Below are positions 1 through 7,116 of a stretch of DNA of 21,544 nt, piece by piece. A program made the position numbers and the translations under genes. Positions within the stretch are counted from its first letter, which is position 1, and every line of letters starts with the position of its first letter. The stretch lies in assembly GCA_959605275.1 (NCBI GenBank), contig CAUHFD010000022.1:1-21544 (forward strand), given 5' to 3'. Origin of the DNA: an uncultured Eubacteriales bacterium (GTDB lineage: Bacteria; Bacillota; Clostridia; Oscillospirales; Ruminococcaceae). The notes below the pieces were generated by a model. It was not told where the DNA came from and ran no database searches. It saw only the letters and a program-made list of their open reading frames with translations.

Positions 1-548
1 TGGATCAGACGGATGTTTTGATTTGGTGGGGACATTGCGCACATGACAAGGTAGAAGACGCACTGGTGTCCAGAATTCAGGAGAGAGTGTTGAAGGGAAT
101 GGGACTGATCGTTCTGCACTCCGGTCATTATTCCAAGATTTTTAAAAGAATGATGGGCACTTCCTGTGATTTGCGTTGGCGTGATGATACATATGAGCGG
201 GTGTTCTGTATTTCTCCCAATCATCCGATTGCCAAAGGGATACCGGAGCATTTTGATTTGGGAACAGAGGAGTGTTACGGCGAGCGGTTTGACATTCCTC
301 AGCCGGACGAAGTGATTTTTGAGGGTTGGTTTGATATTGGTGAAGTATTCCGCAGCGGATGCGTTTGGAATAGAGGATACGGAAAAGTATTTTATTTCCA
401 GCCCGGTCACGAAACCAATACCGCTTTTCAGAATCAATATGTCAGACAGATCATCAAAAATGCAGTTGAATGGATTGCTCCTGCGGTATACAGAGATTCA
501 CTGGGCTCTCCGCATATCAATCCGACGTTGGAAGAATTAAGAAAATAG
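1..548 (+). CDS. ThuA-family protein, C-terminal part (5' end outside window)
   Basis: The open frame runs from the left edge (codons in phase from base 3) to TAG at 546-548, so the first third of the gene is missing. The visible part matches the ThuA-like family (class I glutamine amidotransferase-like fold, often annotated as trehalose utilisation protein). It shows an opening IWWGH strand, the block GLIVLHSGHYSKIFKRMMG, a HPIAKGI stretch, GEVFRSG and the late GKVFYFQPGHET motif, ending in a NAVEWIAP helix. ThuA proteins are usually about 240 residues; about 180 are present here. The family is linked to sugar (trehalose/sucrose) metabolism, but the biochemical reaction is poorly defined, so I give no gene symbol. 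A TTG at 18 is an in-frame start-like codon but lies inside the conserved fold, so it is not the true start. A terminator follows directly. Confidence 0.85.
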   Translation, partial: DQTDVLIWWGHCAHDKVEDALVSRIQERVLKGMGLIVLHSGHYSKIFKRMMGTSCDLRWRDDTYERVFCISPNHPIAKGIPEHFDLGTEECYGERFDIPQPDEVIFEGWFDIGEVFRSGCVWNRGYGKVFYFQPGHETNTAFQNQYVRQIIKNAVEWIAPAVYRDSLGSPHINPTLEELRK

Positions 549-559
549 TATGTTTTTAA

Positions 560-605
560 AACCATCTGTGCGATTGAGCAAAAAAGGCACAGGTGGTTCT
601 TTATT
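560..605 (+). terminator. Rho-independent terminator after the ThuA gene
   Basis: A 12-bp stem (560-571 with 587-598, arms AACCATCTGTGC / GCACAGGTGGTT, one G-U pair) with a 15-nt A-rich loop is followed by CTTTATTTT. It starts 12 nt after the stop codon and isolates the ThuA gene from the next promoter. Confidence 0.85.
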
Positions 606-623
606 TTGTAACATAATATTAAT

Positions 624-652
624 TTGTCATTCTGAATATTTTATGTTATAAT
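624..652 (+). promoter_or_regulatory. SigA-type promoter for the dnaD-lon unit
   Basis: TTGTCA (624-629), a 17-bp spacer and a perfect TATAAT (647-652), with an extended -10 TG at 644-645. The predicted start near 659 gives a leader of about 75 nt before the DnaD-like gene. Confidence 0.8.
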
Positions 653-735
653 GTTCTCAAACGCACGTTGTGAATGAATCATCATGGCTTGCACCAAAGC
701 AGTAATTATTTTATATCAGGTGGTTTGTCATTATT

Positions 736-1686
736 ATGGATATTAATTTAAATCTTGGTGAATGGAATTCGGTGTTTTCCGTACCGTCCTCAGTGGTGGA
801 CAAACATCTGAAAACAGCAAGCAGCGTTTATGTGAAAGTGCTTTTAGTCATATTGAGAAATGCCGGAAATCGGATCAGCGATCAACAGATTTCCGAGCAA
901 TTATCGGTGCCTGTGGATGAAGTGCAGGAGGCGATACGGTATTGGAACGCAGCCGGCATTTTTTCATTTGGCGGGAATGAAGGATTGCGTACCAACAATA
1001 TTACCACGCTTTCCAGCAAGCCGACTTATCTGTCTGCGATTGAAATTTCTAAATTGGTGGAGACACAGCCGGAAGTAAAATTTATGTTTGATAAGCTGGA
1101 ACTGATTTACGGCAGACCGGTTACATCAACCGAGCAGCGCTCTTACATATATTTGTACGAAGCGGCTGGAATGCCTGCGGACGTTTTGGTGATGATTGCC
1201 GAGTATTGTGTGTCTATTGATAAATCCAGTATCCGGTATATTGAAAAAACGGCATTGAATTGGGCGGACGAGGGAATTAATTCTCATGAAAAAGCAGTGG
1301 AGCGTATGTTACAGTTGTCTGAAGTGCATCAGGCAGAAATGAAGATCAAAAAGTGTTTCGGAATCGACAACAGAAATTTATCGGCAAATGAAAAAAAATA
1401 CATTAAAACGTGGTGCAATGAATATCATTTTGATCTGGATATGATAAAAATTGCGTATGATCGGACGATTGATGGAATCGGAAAGCTATCCTTTCCTTAT
1501 GTTAATACCATCTTAAAATCATGGCATGACAACCATATTAAGACCGTAGAGGATATACTGGAGAAAGATTCGCCAAACCGAGAGAAGAAAGTGAAACATC
1601 AAAACGGATCCTCCTATGATTTGCAGGAGTTTGATCGTTTAGGGTACAATATTCCGGAAATTGAGCCGGAAACAAAAGAAAATTAA
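736..1686 (+). CDS. DnaD-like replication initiation / primosomal protein
   Basis: This 316-residue protein has the DnaD-family architecture. Residues 1-95 look like an N-terminal winged-helix domain. Two C-terminal DnaD-like (DnaB_2) helical repeats follow at about 112-190 and 204-278. Each ends in the aromatic-plus-Trp helix typical of the family (YIEKTALNW at 168-176; YVNTILKSW at 255-263), which in DnaD contacts DNA. In Bacillus, DnaD helps remodel DNA and recruit the helicase loader during replication initiation and restart. Many clostridia place this gene next to a dnaC/dnaI-type loader ATPase; here the next gene is lon, 135 bp on. A weak AGGTGG lies 12 nt before the ATG. The tail after residue 278 is charged and probably disordered. 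Family assignment is good; the precise role is inferred. Confidence 0.83.
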   Translation: MDINLNLGEWNSVFSVPSSVVDKHLKTASSVYVKVLLVILRNAGNRISDQQISEQLSVPVDEVQEAIRYWNAAGIFSFGGNEGLRTNNITTLSSKPTYLSAIEISKLVETQPEVKFMFDKLELIYGRPVTSTEQRSYIYLYEAAGMPADVLVMIAEYCVSIDKSSIRYIEKTALNWADEGINSHEKAVERMLQLSEVHQAEMKIKKCFGIDNRNLSANEKKYIKTWCNEYHFDLDMIKIAYDRTIDGIGKLSFPYVNTILKSWHDNHIKTVEDILEKDSPNREKKVKHQNGSSYDLQEFDRLGYNIPEIEPETKEN

Positions 1687-1821
1687 ACGAATAAAAATGA
1701 GATCGAAACGATAAAATTGGGCACAAGTTTTGTATATACTTACACTTTTCGGATGAAATCATTCTGCTTGATCAGATATGCCGAAAACGCTGTCCGATTA
1801 CTGAGAGGAATGGTTATATTA

Positions 1822-4260
1822 ATGGAAGATAAAATATTGGAACAGGAACAAATTGTATTGCCGGCAATGGCAATGCGGGGAGTCGTGGTGTTTCCGGACG
1901 AACCGCTTCATTTTGATGTCGGACGGGAAAAGTCTGTTTTGGCTTTAAAGAAAGCGGTGGAGGAAGATCGCCGAATTTTCCTTGTTACGCAAAAAGAGAT
2001 TGCCGACGAGGATCCTGATATGAGCCAGCTATATAAAATCGGCGTGGTAGCGACCATAGAGCAGATGCTGAAAGGTGCTGATAATGCAATAAGGGTTTTG
2101 GTGTCCGGCGCTTATCGGGCAAAATTGGTGAAATTGGAGAAAGGTCCCTATTTGACCGCTACCGTTGAACCGATTTTGGAAAAGCCGCGCAAAGCAATGA
2201 ACGAGGAAAAAGAAACAGCTTTTGTCCGCTTGATCAAGGAGGCTTTTTCTCGTTTTGCGAACGTATTCAATCAAATGCCTAAAGAACTTGAAAATATGGT
2301 CTACGAGCAGAACGATTTGGAATCGTTGATCCGTTTGATTATCAACCAGGTTCCTTTTGCTTATACCGATAAACAACAAATTTTAGAAGAAAATTCGCTG
2401 GAGAAAAAAGCAAAGCAGATTAATATTATTTTAGAGCGAGAGACCGAAATTTTCACCTACGAGAATGATATGTATAATCAAGTTCGCTCCAATATTGACG
2501 AAAGACAGCGCGAAATCTTTCTTAGAGAGCAGCTGCGGGTTATTTCGGAACAATTGGGCGAATATGATCCGGAAGAGGCAGAAACATCGGAGTATGAACA
2601 AAAAATTGTTTCTTTCCGTAATATGTCTGATGAAATCAAGAGTAAGCTTTTAAAAGAGGTTGATAAGCTGAATAAAATGCCGTCTATGTCACAGGAAGCG
2701 GCGGTTATTCGAGGATATTTGGATACTTGTTTGGAGTTGCCGTGGGATAAACACACAAAAGATAAGGTGGATATCAAAAAGGCACGCGCCAAGTTGGATC
2801 ATGATCATTTCGGTATGCAAAAAGTGAAAGAACGGGTATTGGAAATACTGGCAGTGAGAAAACTTGCGCCGAATATGCGCGGGCAGATTATTTGTCTGGT
2901 GGGACCTCCCGGAGTGGGTAAAACATCCATTGCACGCTCGATTGCCGAAGCAATCGGACGTAAGTATGTTCGGATATCCTTGGGCGGCGTACGGGATGAA
3001 AGTGATATTCGCGGTCATCGAAAGACTTATATCGGTTCGATGCCGGGACGTATTATCAATGCATTGGTGCAGGCGAAATCCAGAAATCCGGTGTTCTTAT
3101 TGGACGAAATCGATAAAATGGGTAATGATTTTAAAGGAGATCCGTCGGCAGCAATGCTTGAGGTGCTGGACAGCGAGCAAAACAATGCGTTCCGAGATCA
3201 TTATATTGAAGTACCTTTTGATTTGAGCGAAGTATTGTTTATCACGACTGCCAATACATTGGATACCATTCCGGCACCCCTTTTAGATCGTATGGAAATT
3301 ATAGAACTGCCCAGCTATACCCGTGAGGAAAAGTATCAGATTGCCAAACGGCATCTGGTAAGAAAACAGATGAAAAAACACGGATTAACGGCAAGGCAGC
3401 TGAAAATATCCGATCAAGTACTATATGATTTAATTGATTATTATACCCGGGAGTCCGGCGTCAGAAAGTTGGAACGTCAAATCGCCTCTTTGTGCAGAAA
3501 AGCGGCTAAGGCGATTGTGGAAGAACAAAAAACTTCCGTGAAAATTTCGGAAGATGATCTGGAAACGTTGATCGGTCCGAAAAAATATCATCCCGATACG
3601 ATTCAAAAAGAAAACCAGGTAGGGGTAGTAAATGGGTTGGCTTGGACTGCGGTCGGCGGAGAAATGCTGGAAGTCGAAGTGTCAGTGTTGGAAGGTTCCG
3701 GTAAGCTGGAGTTAACCGGCAGCCTGGGTGATGTCATGAAAGAATCTGCTAAAGCGGCAATCAGTTTTGTGCGTTCTGTAGCGGAGGATTATCATATTGC
3801 GGCTGATTTTTATAAAACAAAGGATATTCACATTCATGTGCCGGAAGGCGCGGTACCGAAGGACGGTCCATCTGCCGGTGTGACTATTACGACAGCACTG
3901 GTTTCGGCATTGAGCGGCGCGGCGTTTAAGCACGATTATGCGATGACCGGAGAGGTTACGCTCCGCGGCCGAGTTTTGGAAATCGGAGGACTGCGGGAAA
4001 AATCGATGGCTGCATATCGTGCCGGAGTAAAGAATGTTTTGATTCCGAAGGATAATGTCGCTGATTTGTCGGAAATCGATGATATTGTAAAAGCAAATAT
4101 TACCTTTATTCCTTGTGATAATGTGAGACAGGTTTTAGCGGAAGCATTAATTTTTGATGACATGTCGGTGAGCGATAAGAATAAACAGAATCCACAGGAT
4201 AATTTAATGCTGCCTCCGGTAAACGGCAAGATATTATCCGGAAATTCGCTGAATTGCTGA
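1822..4260 (+). CDS. lon: ATP-dependent Lon protease
   Basis: Lon is a cytoplasmic AAA+ serine protease that degrades misfolded and regulatory proteins. From ATG 1822 the protein has 812 residues, normal for LonA. The N-terminal substrate-binding LAN domain covers about residues 1-200, a coiled-coil linker about 200-320, and the AAA+ module follows with Walker A GPPGVGKT at 361-368 and Walker B LLDEID around 426-431. The C-terminal protease domain holds catalytic Ser684 (PKDGPSAG) and Lys727 (GLREKS). The 43-residue spacing equals that of the E. coli and B. subtilis dyads. I prefer ATG 1822 because AGAGGA at 1804-1809 lies 12 nt upstream; in-frame ATG 1810 abuts that site and longer starts lack one. 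The 135-bp gap before it has no convincing promoter, CtsR box or CIRCE element. A non-conserved tail of about 30 residues closes the protein. ysxC follows, as in many Firmicutes. Confidence 0.97.
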   Translation: MEDKILEQEQIVLPAMAMRGVVVFPDEPLHFDVGREKSVLALKKAVEEDRRIFLVTQKEIADEDPDMSQLYKIGVVATIEQMLKGADNAIRVLVSGAYRAKLVKLEKGPYLTATVEPILEKPRKAMNEEKETAFVRLIKEAFSRFANVFNQMPKELENMVYEQNDLESLIRLIINQVPFAYTDKQQILEENSLEKKAKQINIILERETEIFTYENDMYNQVRSNIDERQREIFLREQLRVISEQLGEYDPEEAETSEYEQKIVSFRNMSDEIKSKLLKEVDKLNKMPSMSQEAAVIRGYLDTCLELPWDKHTKDKVDIKKARAKLDHDHFGMQKVKERVLEILAVRKLAPNMRGQIICLVGPPGVGKTSIARSIAEAIGRKYVRISLGGVRDESDIRGHRKTYIGSMPGRIINALVQAKSRNPVFLLDEIDKMGNDFKGDPSAAMLEVLDSEQNNAFRDHYIEVPFDLSEVLFITTANTLDTIPAPLLDRMEIIELPSYTREEKYQIAKRHLVRKQMKKHGLTARQLKISDQVLYDLIDYYTRESGVRKLERQIASLCRKAAKAIVEEQKTSVKISEDDLETLIGPKKYHPDTIQKENQVGVVNGLAWTAVGGEMLEVEVSVLEGSGKLELTGSLGDVMKESAKAAISFVRSVAEDYHIAADFYKTKDIHIHVPEGAVPKDGPSAGVTITTALVSALSGAAFKHDYAMTGEVTLRGRVLEIGGLREKSMAAYRAGVKNVLIPKDNVADLSEIDDIVKANITFIPCDNVRQVLAEALIFDDMSVSDKNKQNPQDNLMLPPVNGKILSGNSLNC

Positions 4261-4291
4261 TGATGTTCACACGAAAGGATGAAACAAATCA

Positions 4292-4909
4292 ATGCAGATT
4301 CATTTTCATAAAGCAGCTTTTTTATGCTCCTATGGGCTGTCCAGCCAGTTGCCCCCGAGCGATCGGTTGGAAATCGCTTTTGTAGGGCGTTCCAATGTCG
4401 GAAAATCTTCTCTGATTAATAAGTTGTTTAATCGTAAGGGGCTTGCCAGGGTCAGCTCGGTTCCCGGCAAGACGGCGACCATCAATTTCTATGAGGCAGG
4501 AGACATTGTGTTTGTTGATTTGCCGGGATATGGTTACGCCAAGGTCGGCAAGAATGAAAAACAGCGCTGGGCGGAGCTGATTGAGGGCTATTTCAATGAT
4601 GACAGAAATGTCGGTTTGATTGTACAACTGATCGATATGCGGCACCCGCCGACAAAATTAGATTTGGATATGATCAACTACTTGATTGATCGAACATTTC
4701 CGTTTGTCATTGTAATGACGAAAAGCGATAAGCTCAATAAAAAGGAGCGTGCCGAACGGCTTGCGGCATATCAAAGCGAGATCCCGTTTGCCGATGTGAT
4801 TGAGATGGTGCCGTTTTCCACAGAAACCGGAGAAGGCGTGGAAGAACTTCGTACTATTTTGAAAGAGATTGCCGAAAATAATGCGGATGCTTTGGAAGAT
4901 GCAGAATGA
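4292..4909 (+). CDS. ysxC: Ribosome biogenesis GTPase YsxC/EngB (YihA)
   Basis: A 205-residue TRAFAC GTPase needed for late assembly of the 50S subunit; it acts on the ribosome in the cytoplasm. All G motifs are visible: G1 GRSNVGKSS (32-40), the switch I segment SSVPGKT (55-61), G3 DLPGYG (76-81), G4 TKSD (143-146) and the G5-like PFSTETGEG (174-182). The family hallmarks SNVGKSSLIN and PGKT are present and length is normal. AAAGGA at 4274-4279 lies 12 nt before the ATG. The gene begins 31 nt after lon and ends 43 nt before lysA with no terminator between, so co-transcription from the dnaD promoter, at least in part, is likely. The lon-ysxC pair is a known conserved neighbourhood in Firmicutes. 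Confidence 0.96.
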   Translation: MQIHFHKAAFLCSYGLSSQLPPSDRLEIAFVGRSNVGKSSLINKLFNRKGLARVSSVPGKTATINFYEAGDIVFVDLPGYGYAKVGKNEKQRWAELIEGYFNDDRNVGLIVQLIDMRHPPTKLDLDMINYLIDRTFPFVIVMTKSDKLNKKERAERLAAYQSEIPFADVIEMVPFSTETGEGVEELRTILKEIAENNADALEDAE

Positions 4910-4952
4910 CCTGTTGGAGGTTCAGATAAAAACGAAGGAAGGACAATAGCAA

Positions 4953-6257
4953 ATGGCAGAATTTTTAACAAGCAATATGGGTGTAAACGAGTCGGGCAAT
5001 TTAACGGTTGCGGGAGTAGATATGGTGGCTCTTGCCAAAGAGTACGGTACACCGCTTTACGTTATGGATGAAAATATGATTCGTGCTGTGTGCCGGAAAT
5101 TCCGGGACAGCATTTCTCGTTATTATCAGGGTAACGGCTTGGTGTGTTACGCCAGCAAAGCGTTTTCCTGCAAAGAAATATACCGCATTATGAAATCCGA
5201 AGGGATCGGCATTGATGCGGTATCCATCGGCGAGCTTTATACCGCATTCAGCGTGGATTTCCCGGCGGAGCATATTTGCTTTCACGGAAACAATAAAACA
5301 GAGGAAGAATTAAGATACGCTGTGGAGAAAAATGTCGGCAGAATTATCGTAGATAATCTGACCGAGTTGGAGAACTTAGACCGAATCGCCGGTGAAATGG
5401 GGAAAAAGCCAGGCGTGATGTTCCGGATTAAGCCGGGTATCGATGCGCACACCCATGATTTCATCCGAACCGGACAGATTGATTCCAAGTTTGGCTTTGC
5501 ACTGGAAACCGGAGAATCCATGGCGGCGGTAAAAGAGGCTTTGAAGCTGAATCACTTGGAGTTAAAAGGACTGCATTGTCACATCGGTTCTCAAATATTT
5601 GACATTGATCCATTTGAAGCGGCTGCCGAAGTGATGCTGAAGTTTATAGCGCAAATCAAAACAGAAACCGGTCTGGAAATCAAGGAACTGAATTTGGGCG
5701 GCGGATTTGGTATTAAATATACGCAGGCGGATAAGCCGTCTGATTATGATTGCTATATGGAACGTGTTTCCGACGTTGTAAAAAGATTAGCTGAAAAATT
5801 AGAGTTACCGGTACCGTTTATTTATATTGAACCGGGACGTTCGATTGTCGGCGCGGCAGGATTGACGCTATATACGGTTGGCGGGATTAAACATATTCCG
5901 AACATTCGCACCTATGTGTCGATCGACGGTGGTATGACCGATAATCCGCGTTATGCACTGTATCAATCCCGTTATGAAATGACCATTGCCAATAAGGCGG
6001 CGCAAGAGAAAACACAGACGGTGACCGTTGCTGGAAAATGCTGTGAAAGCGGTGATTTGTTGGGAGAAGGTATTCCGATTCAACCGGTAGAGGTTGGGGA
6101 TACGCTGGCTGTTTTTGCTACGGGGGCATATAATTATTCGATGTCTTCCAACTATAATCGGGTTGCAAAACCGGCAGTAGTCATGCTCAAGGACGGTACA
6201 TCCAGAATCGTTGTGAAGCGGGAAACATTAGAGGATATTGTCCGTAACGACCTGTAA
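4953..6257 (+). CDS. lysA: Diaminopimelate decarboxylase
   Basis: LysA uses pyridoxal phosphate to decarboxylate meso-diaminopimelate to L-lysine, the last step of the DAP pathway. The 434-residue protein is of normal length. The PLP lysine is Lys69 in YASKAFSC. HIGSQ (210-214), GGGFG (249-253, phosphate binding) and EPGRS (293-297) mark the alanine-racemase-like barrel. In the C-terminal beta domain, CESGD (364-368) supplies the active-site Cys from the partner subunit, and GAYNYSMSSNYN (391-402) supplies the substrate-binding Tyr. GAAGGAAGGA at 4934-4943 gives a strong ribosome binding site 9 nt before the ATG. It is the last gene of the unit; a strong terminator follows 43 nt after the stop. 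No lysine riboswitch is present: the 43-nt gap upstream is too short. Confidence 0.97.
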   Translation: MAEFLTSNMGVNESGNLTVAGVDMVALAKEYGTPLYVMDENMIRAVCRKFRDSISRYYQGNGLVCYASKAFSCKEIYRIMKSEGIGIDAVSIGELYTAFSVDFPAEHICFHGNNKTEEELRYAVEKNVGRIIVDNLTELENLDRIAGEMGKKPGVMFRIKPGIDAHTHDFIRTGQIDSKFGFALETGESMAAVKEALKLNHLELKGLHCHIGSQIFDIDPFEAAAEVMLKFIAQIKTETGLEIKELNLGGGFGIKYTQADKPSDYDCYMERVSDVVKRLAEKLELPVPFIYIEPGRSIVGAAGLTLYTVGGIKHIPNIRTYVSIDGGMTDNPRYALYQSRYEMTIANKAAQEKTQTVTVAGKCCESGDLLGEGIPIQPVEVGDTLAVFATGAYNYSMSSNYNRVAKPAVVMLKDGTSRIVVKRETLEDIVRNDL

Positions 6258-6299
6258 TCCGGGAAAGCTATCTATTTTTTAAGTATCGTTTCATAAAAG

Positions 6300-6353
6300 G
6301 AGCTGTTGCAAAAGCGTAAAGCATTTGCGGCAGCTCTATTTATACTCTTTTTT
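6300..6353 (+). terminator. Strong Rho-independent terminator after lysA
   Basis: Arms 6300-6315 and 6321-6336 (GAGCTGTTGCAAAAGC / GCATTTGCGGCAGCTC) pair over 16 positions with one mismatch and two G-U pairs around a 5-nt loop, followed by TATTTATACTCTTTTTT. This closes the dnaD-lon-ysxC-lysA segment. Confidence 0.9.
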
Positions 6354-6411
6354 GTCCGAAATGTGATGACAAATATTGGATTTTCTTTCGGGAGCTCAGC
6401 CGTTGTTTCGG

Positions 6412-6440
6412 TTGACGAATGTTGGAATTTGGTATATAAT
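6412..6440 (+). promoter_or_regulatory. SigA-type promoter for the zapA-U32-dut unit
   Basis: TTGACG (6412-6417), 17-bp spacer, TATAAT (6435-6440). The predicted start is near 6447, about 300 nt upstream of the zapA ATG, which gives an unusually long leader. Confidence 0.85.
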
Positions 6441-6450
6441 ATAACATAAA

Positions 6451-6475
6451 TTCATTAAAACCAAGTTTTAATGAA
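6451..6475 (+). repeat. 25-bp perfect palindrome at the zapA transcription start
   Basis: TTCATTAAAAC (6451-6461), spacer CAA, GTTTTAATGAA (6465-6475): 11-bp arms with no mismatch. It begins 11 bp after the -10 box, at about +4 to +28. It could be a repressor operator or, in RNA, a 5'-terminal stem-loop that protects the transcript. I do not recognise it as the site of a known regulator. Confidence 0.6.
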
Positions 6476-6744
6476 TGCCGTATGAAAAAAGTAATACTAT
6501 ATATTATGGAATCGCTGACATAGGTGCGCTCATATAAAGCTGAAACTTGCTTTTTGATGTTGTTTTATCGTTTGTGTCTATTAGAACATACTTTGGTACG
6601 GCGGATTTTCTTAACAGATGAAAAACCGGCGGAAATTTAAATTTTCAATCGGTTATTGAGTTCCTTTTTTTAATAAGAGGATGAACAAAAACAATGTCAT
6701 CATCTGCAATATCATAATAAATTTCAAAAAGGAATGGTGTTTTT
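6476..6744 (+). other. Long untranslated leader of zapA
   Basis: This 269-nt stretch holds no convincing gene. Short frames at 6482, 6557 and 6681 lack a usable ribosome binding site. An AT-rich hairpin can form at 6624-6654 (outer arms AACCG / CGGTT). A run of T follows at 6665-6672 but is separated by 10 nt, so it is at best a weak attenuator. I recognise no known riboswitch class. The true ribosome binding site for zapA is AAAGGA at 6728-6733. Confidence 0.5.
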
Positions 6745-7116
6745 ATGGAATATAATAAAGTGCGCGTGAATGTATGCGGCAAAGAATTTGCTTTGCAGAC
6801 CGAGGAAAGTGCCGGGTATATGAAAGAATTGGCAAAGATTCTGGATAGCAAAATAAGCGATTTTATGGATCAGAATCCGGGAGTTGATCTGACCTCATCA
6901 GCTATCTTGATCGGATTGAGTATTCTGGATGATAGCTTTAAAACCAATTCAGATATTGACAATATACGTGCACAGATTGCCAGCTATGCATCGGAAACAG
7001 CACAGGCGATGGACAAAATTGATCAATTGGAAGAAAAAATAGAATTACTCAATCGGGAAAAGGAAAATCTGCAGCGGGATTTGGAACTTCATGCGCTGCG
7101 CGATCAAATTCAATAA
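6745..7116 (+). CDS. zapA: Cell division protein ZapA
   Basis: ZapA binds and bundles FtsZ filaments at the Z-ring. The 123-residue protein begins with the typical beta-hairpin (KVRVNVCGKEFAL, residues 5-17). A helical region with conserved hydrophobics (SSAILIGLSILDDSF, about 51-65) follows, then a long charged coiled coil from about 66 to the end (QLEEKIELLNREKENLQRDLE). The coiled coil is somewhat longer than in short ZapA proteins but normal for clostridia. AAAGGA sits 11 nt before the ATG. Its stop codon overlaps the next start by one base (TAATG at 7114-7118), so translation of the U32 gene is probably coupled. Confidence 0.9.
   Translation: MEYNKVRVNVCGKEFALQTEESAGYMKELAKILDSKISDFMDQNPGVDLTSSAILIGLSILDDSFKTNSDIDNIRAQIASYASETAQAMDKIDQLEEKIELLNREKENLQRDLELHALRDQIQ

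Noticed and set aside
1715..1746. Promoter ahead of lon (TTGGGC with TACACT or TATACT)
   Set aside because: Spacing is 18 bp to a poor -10 or 12 bp to a better one; the match is too weak to list as a feature.
1717..1821. Extended N-terminus for Lon from TTG 1717
   Set aside because: No ribosome binding site and an atypical Cys/Arg-rich extension; ATG 1822 matches the normal Lon N-terminus.
6476..6744. 6S RNA next to zapA
   Set aside because: The zapA-ssrS link belongs to proteobacteria, where the RNA is downstream of zapA. This region does not show the long hairpin with central bubble expected for 6S RNA.
6681..6755. Short frame ending over the zapA start
   Set aside because: Its AGAGG abuts the ATG with no spacing, so initiation is unlikely; zapA has its own site.
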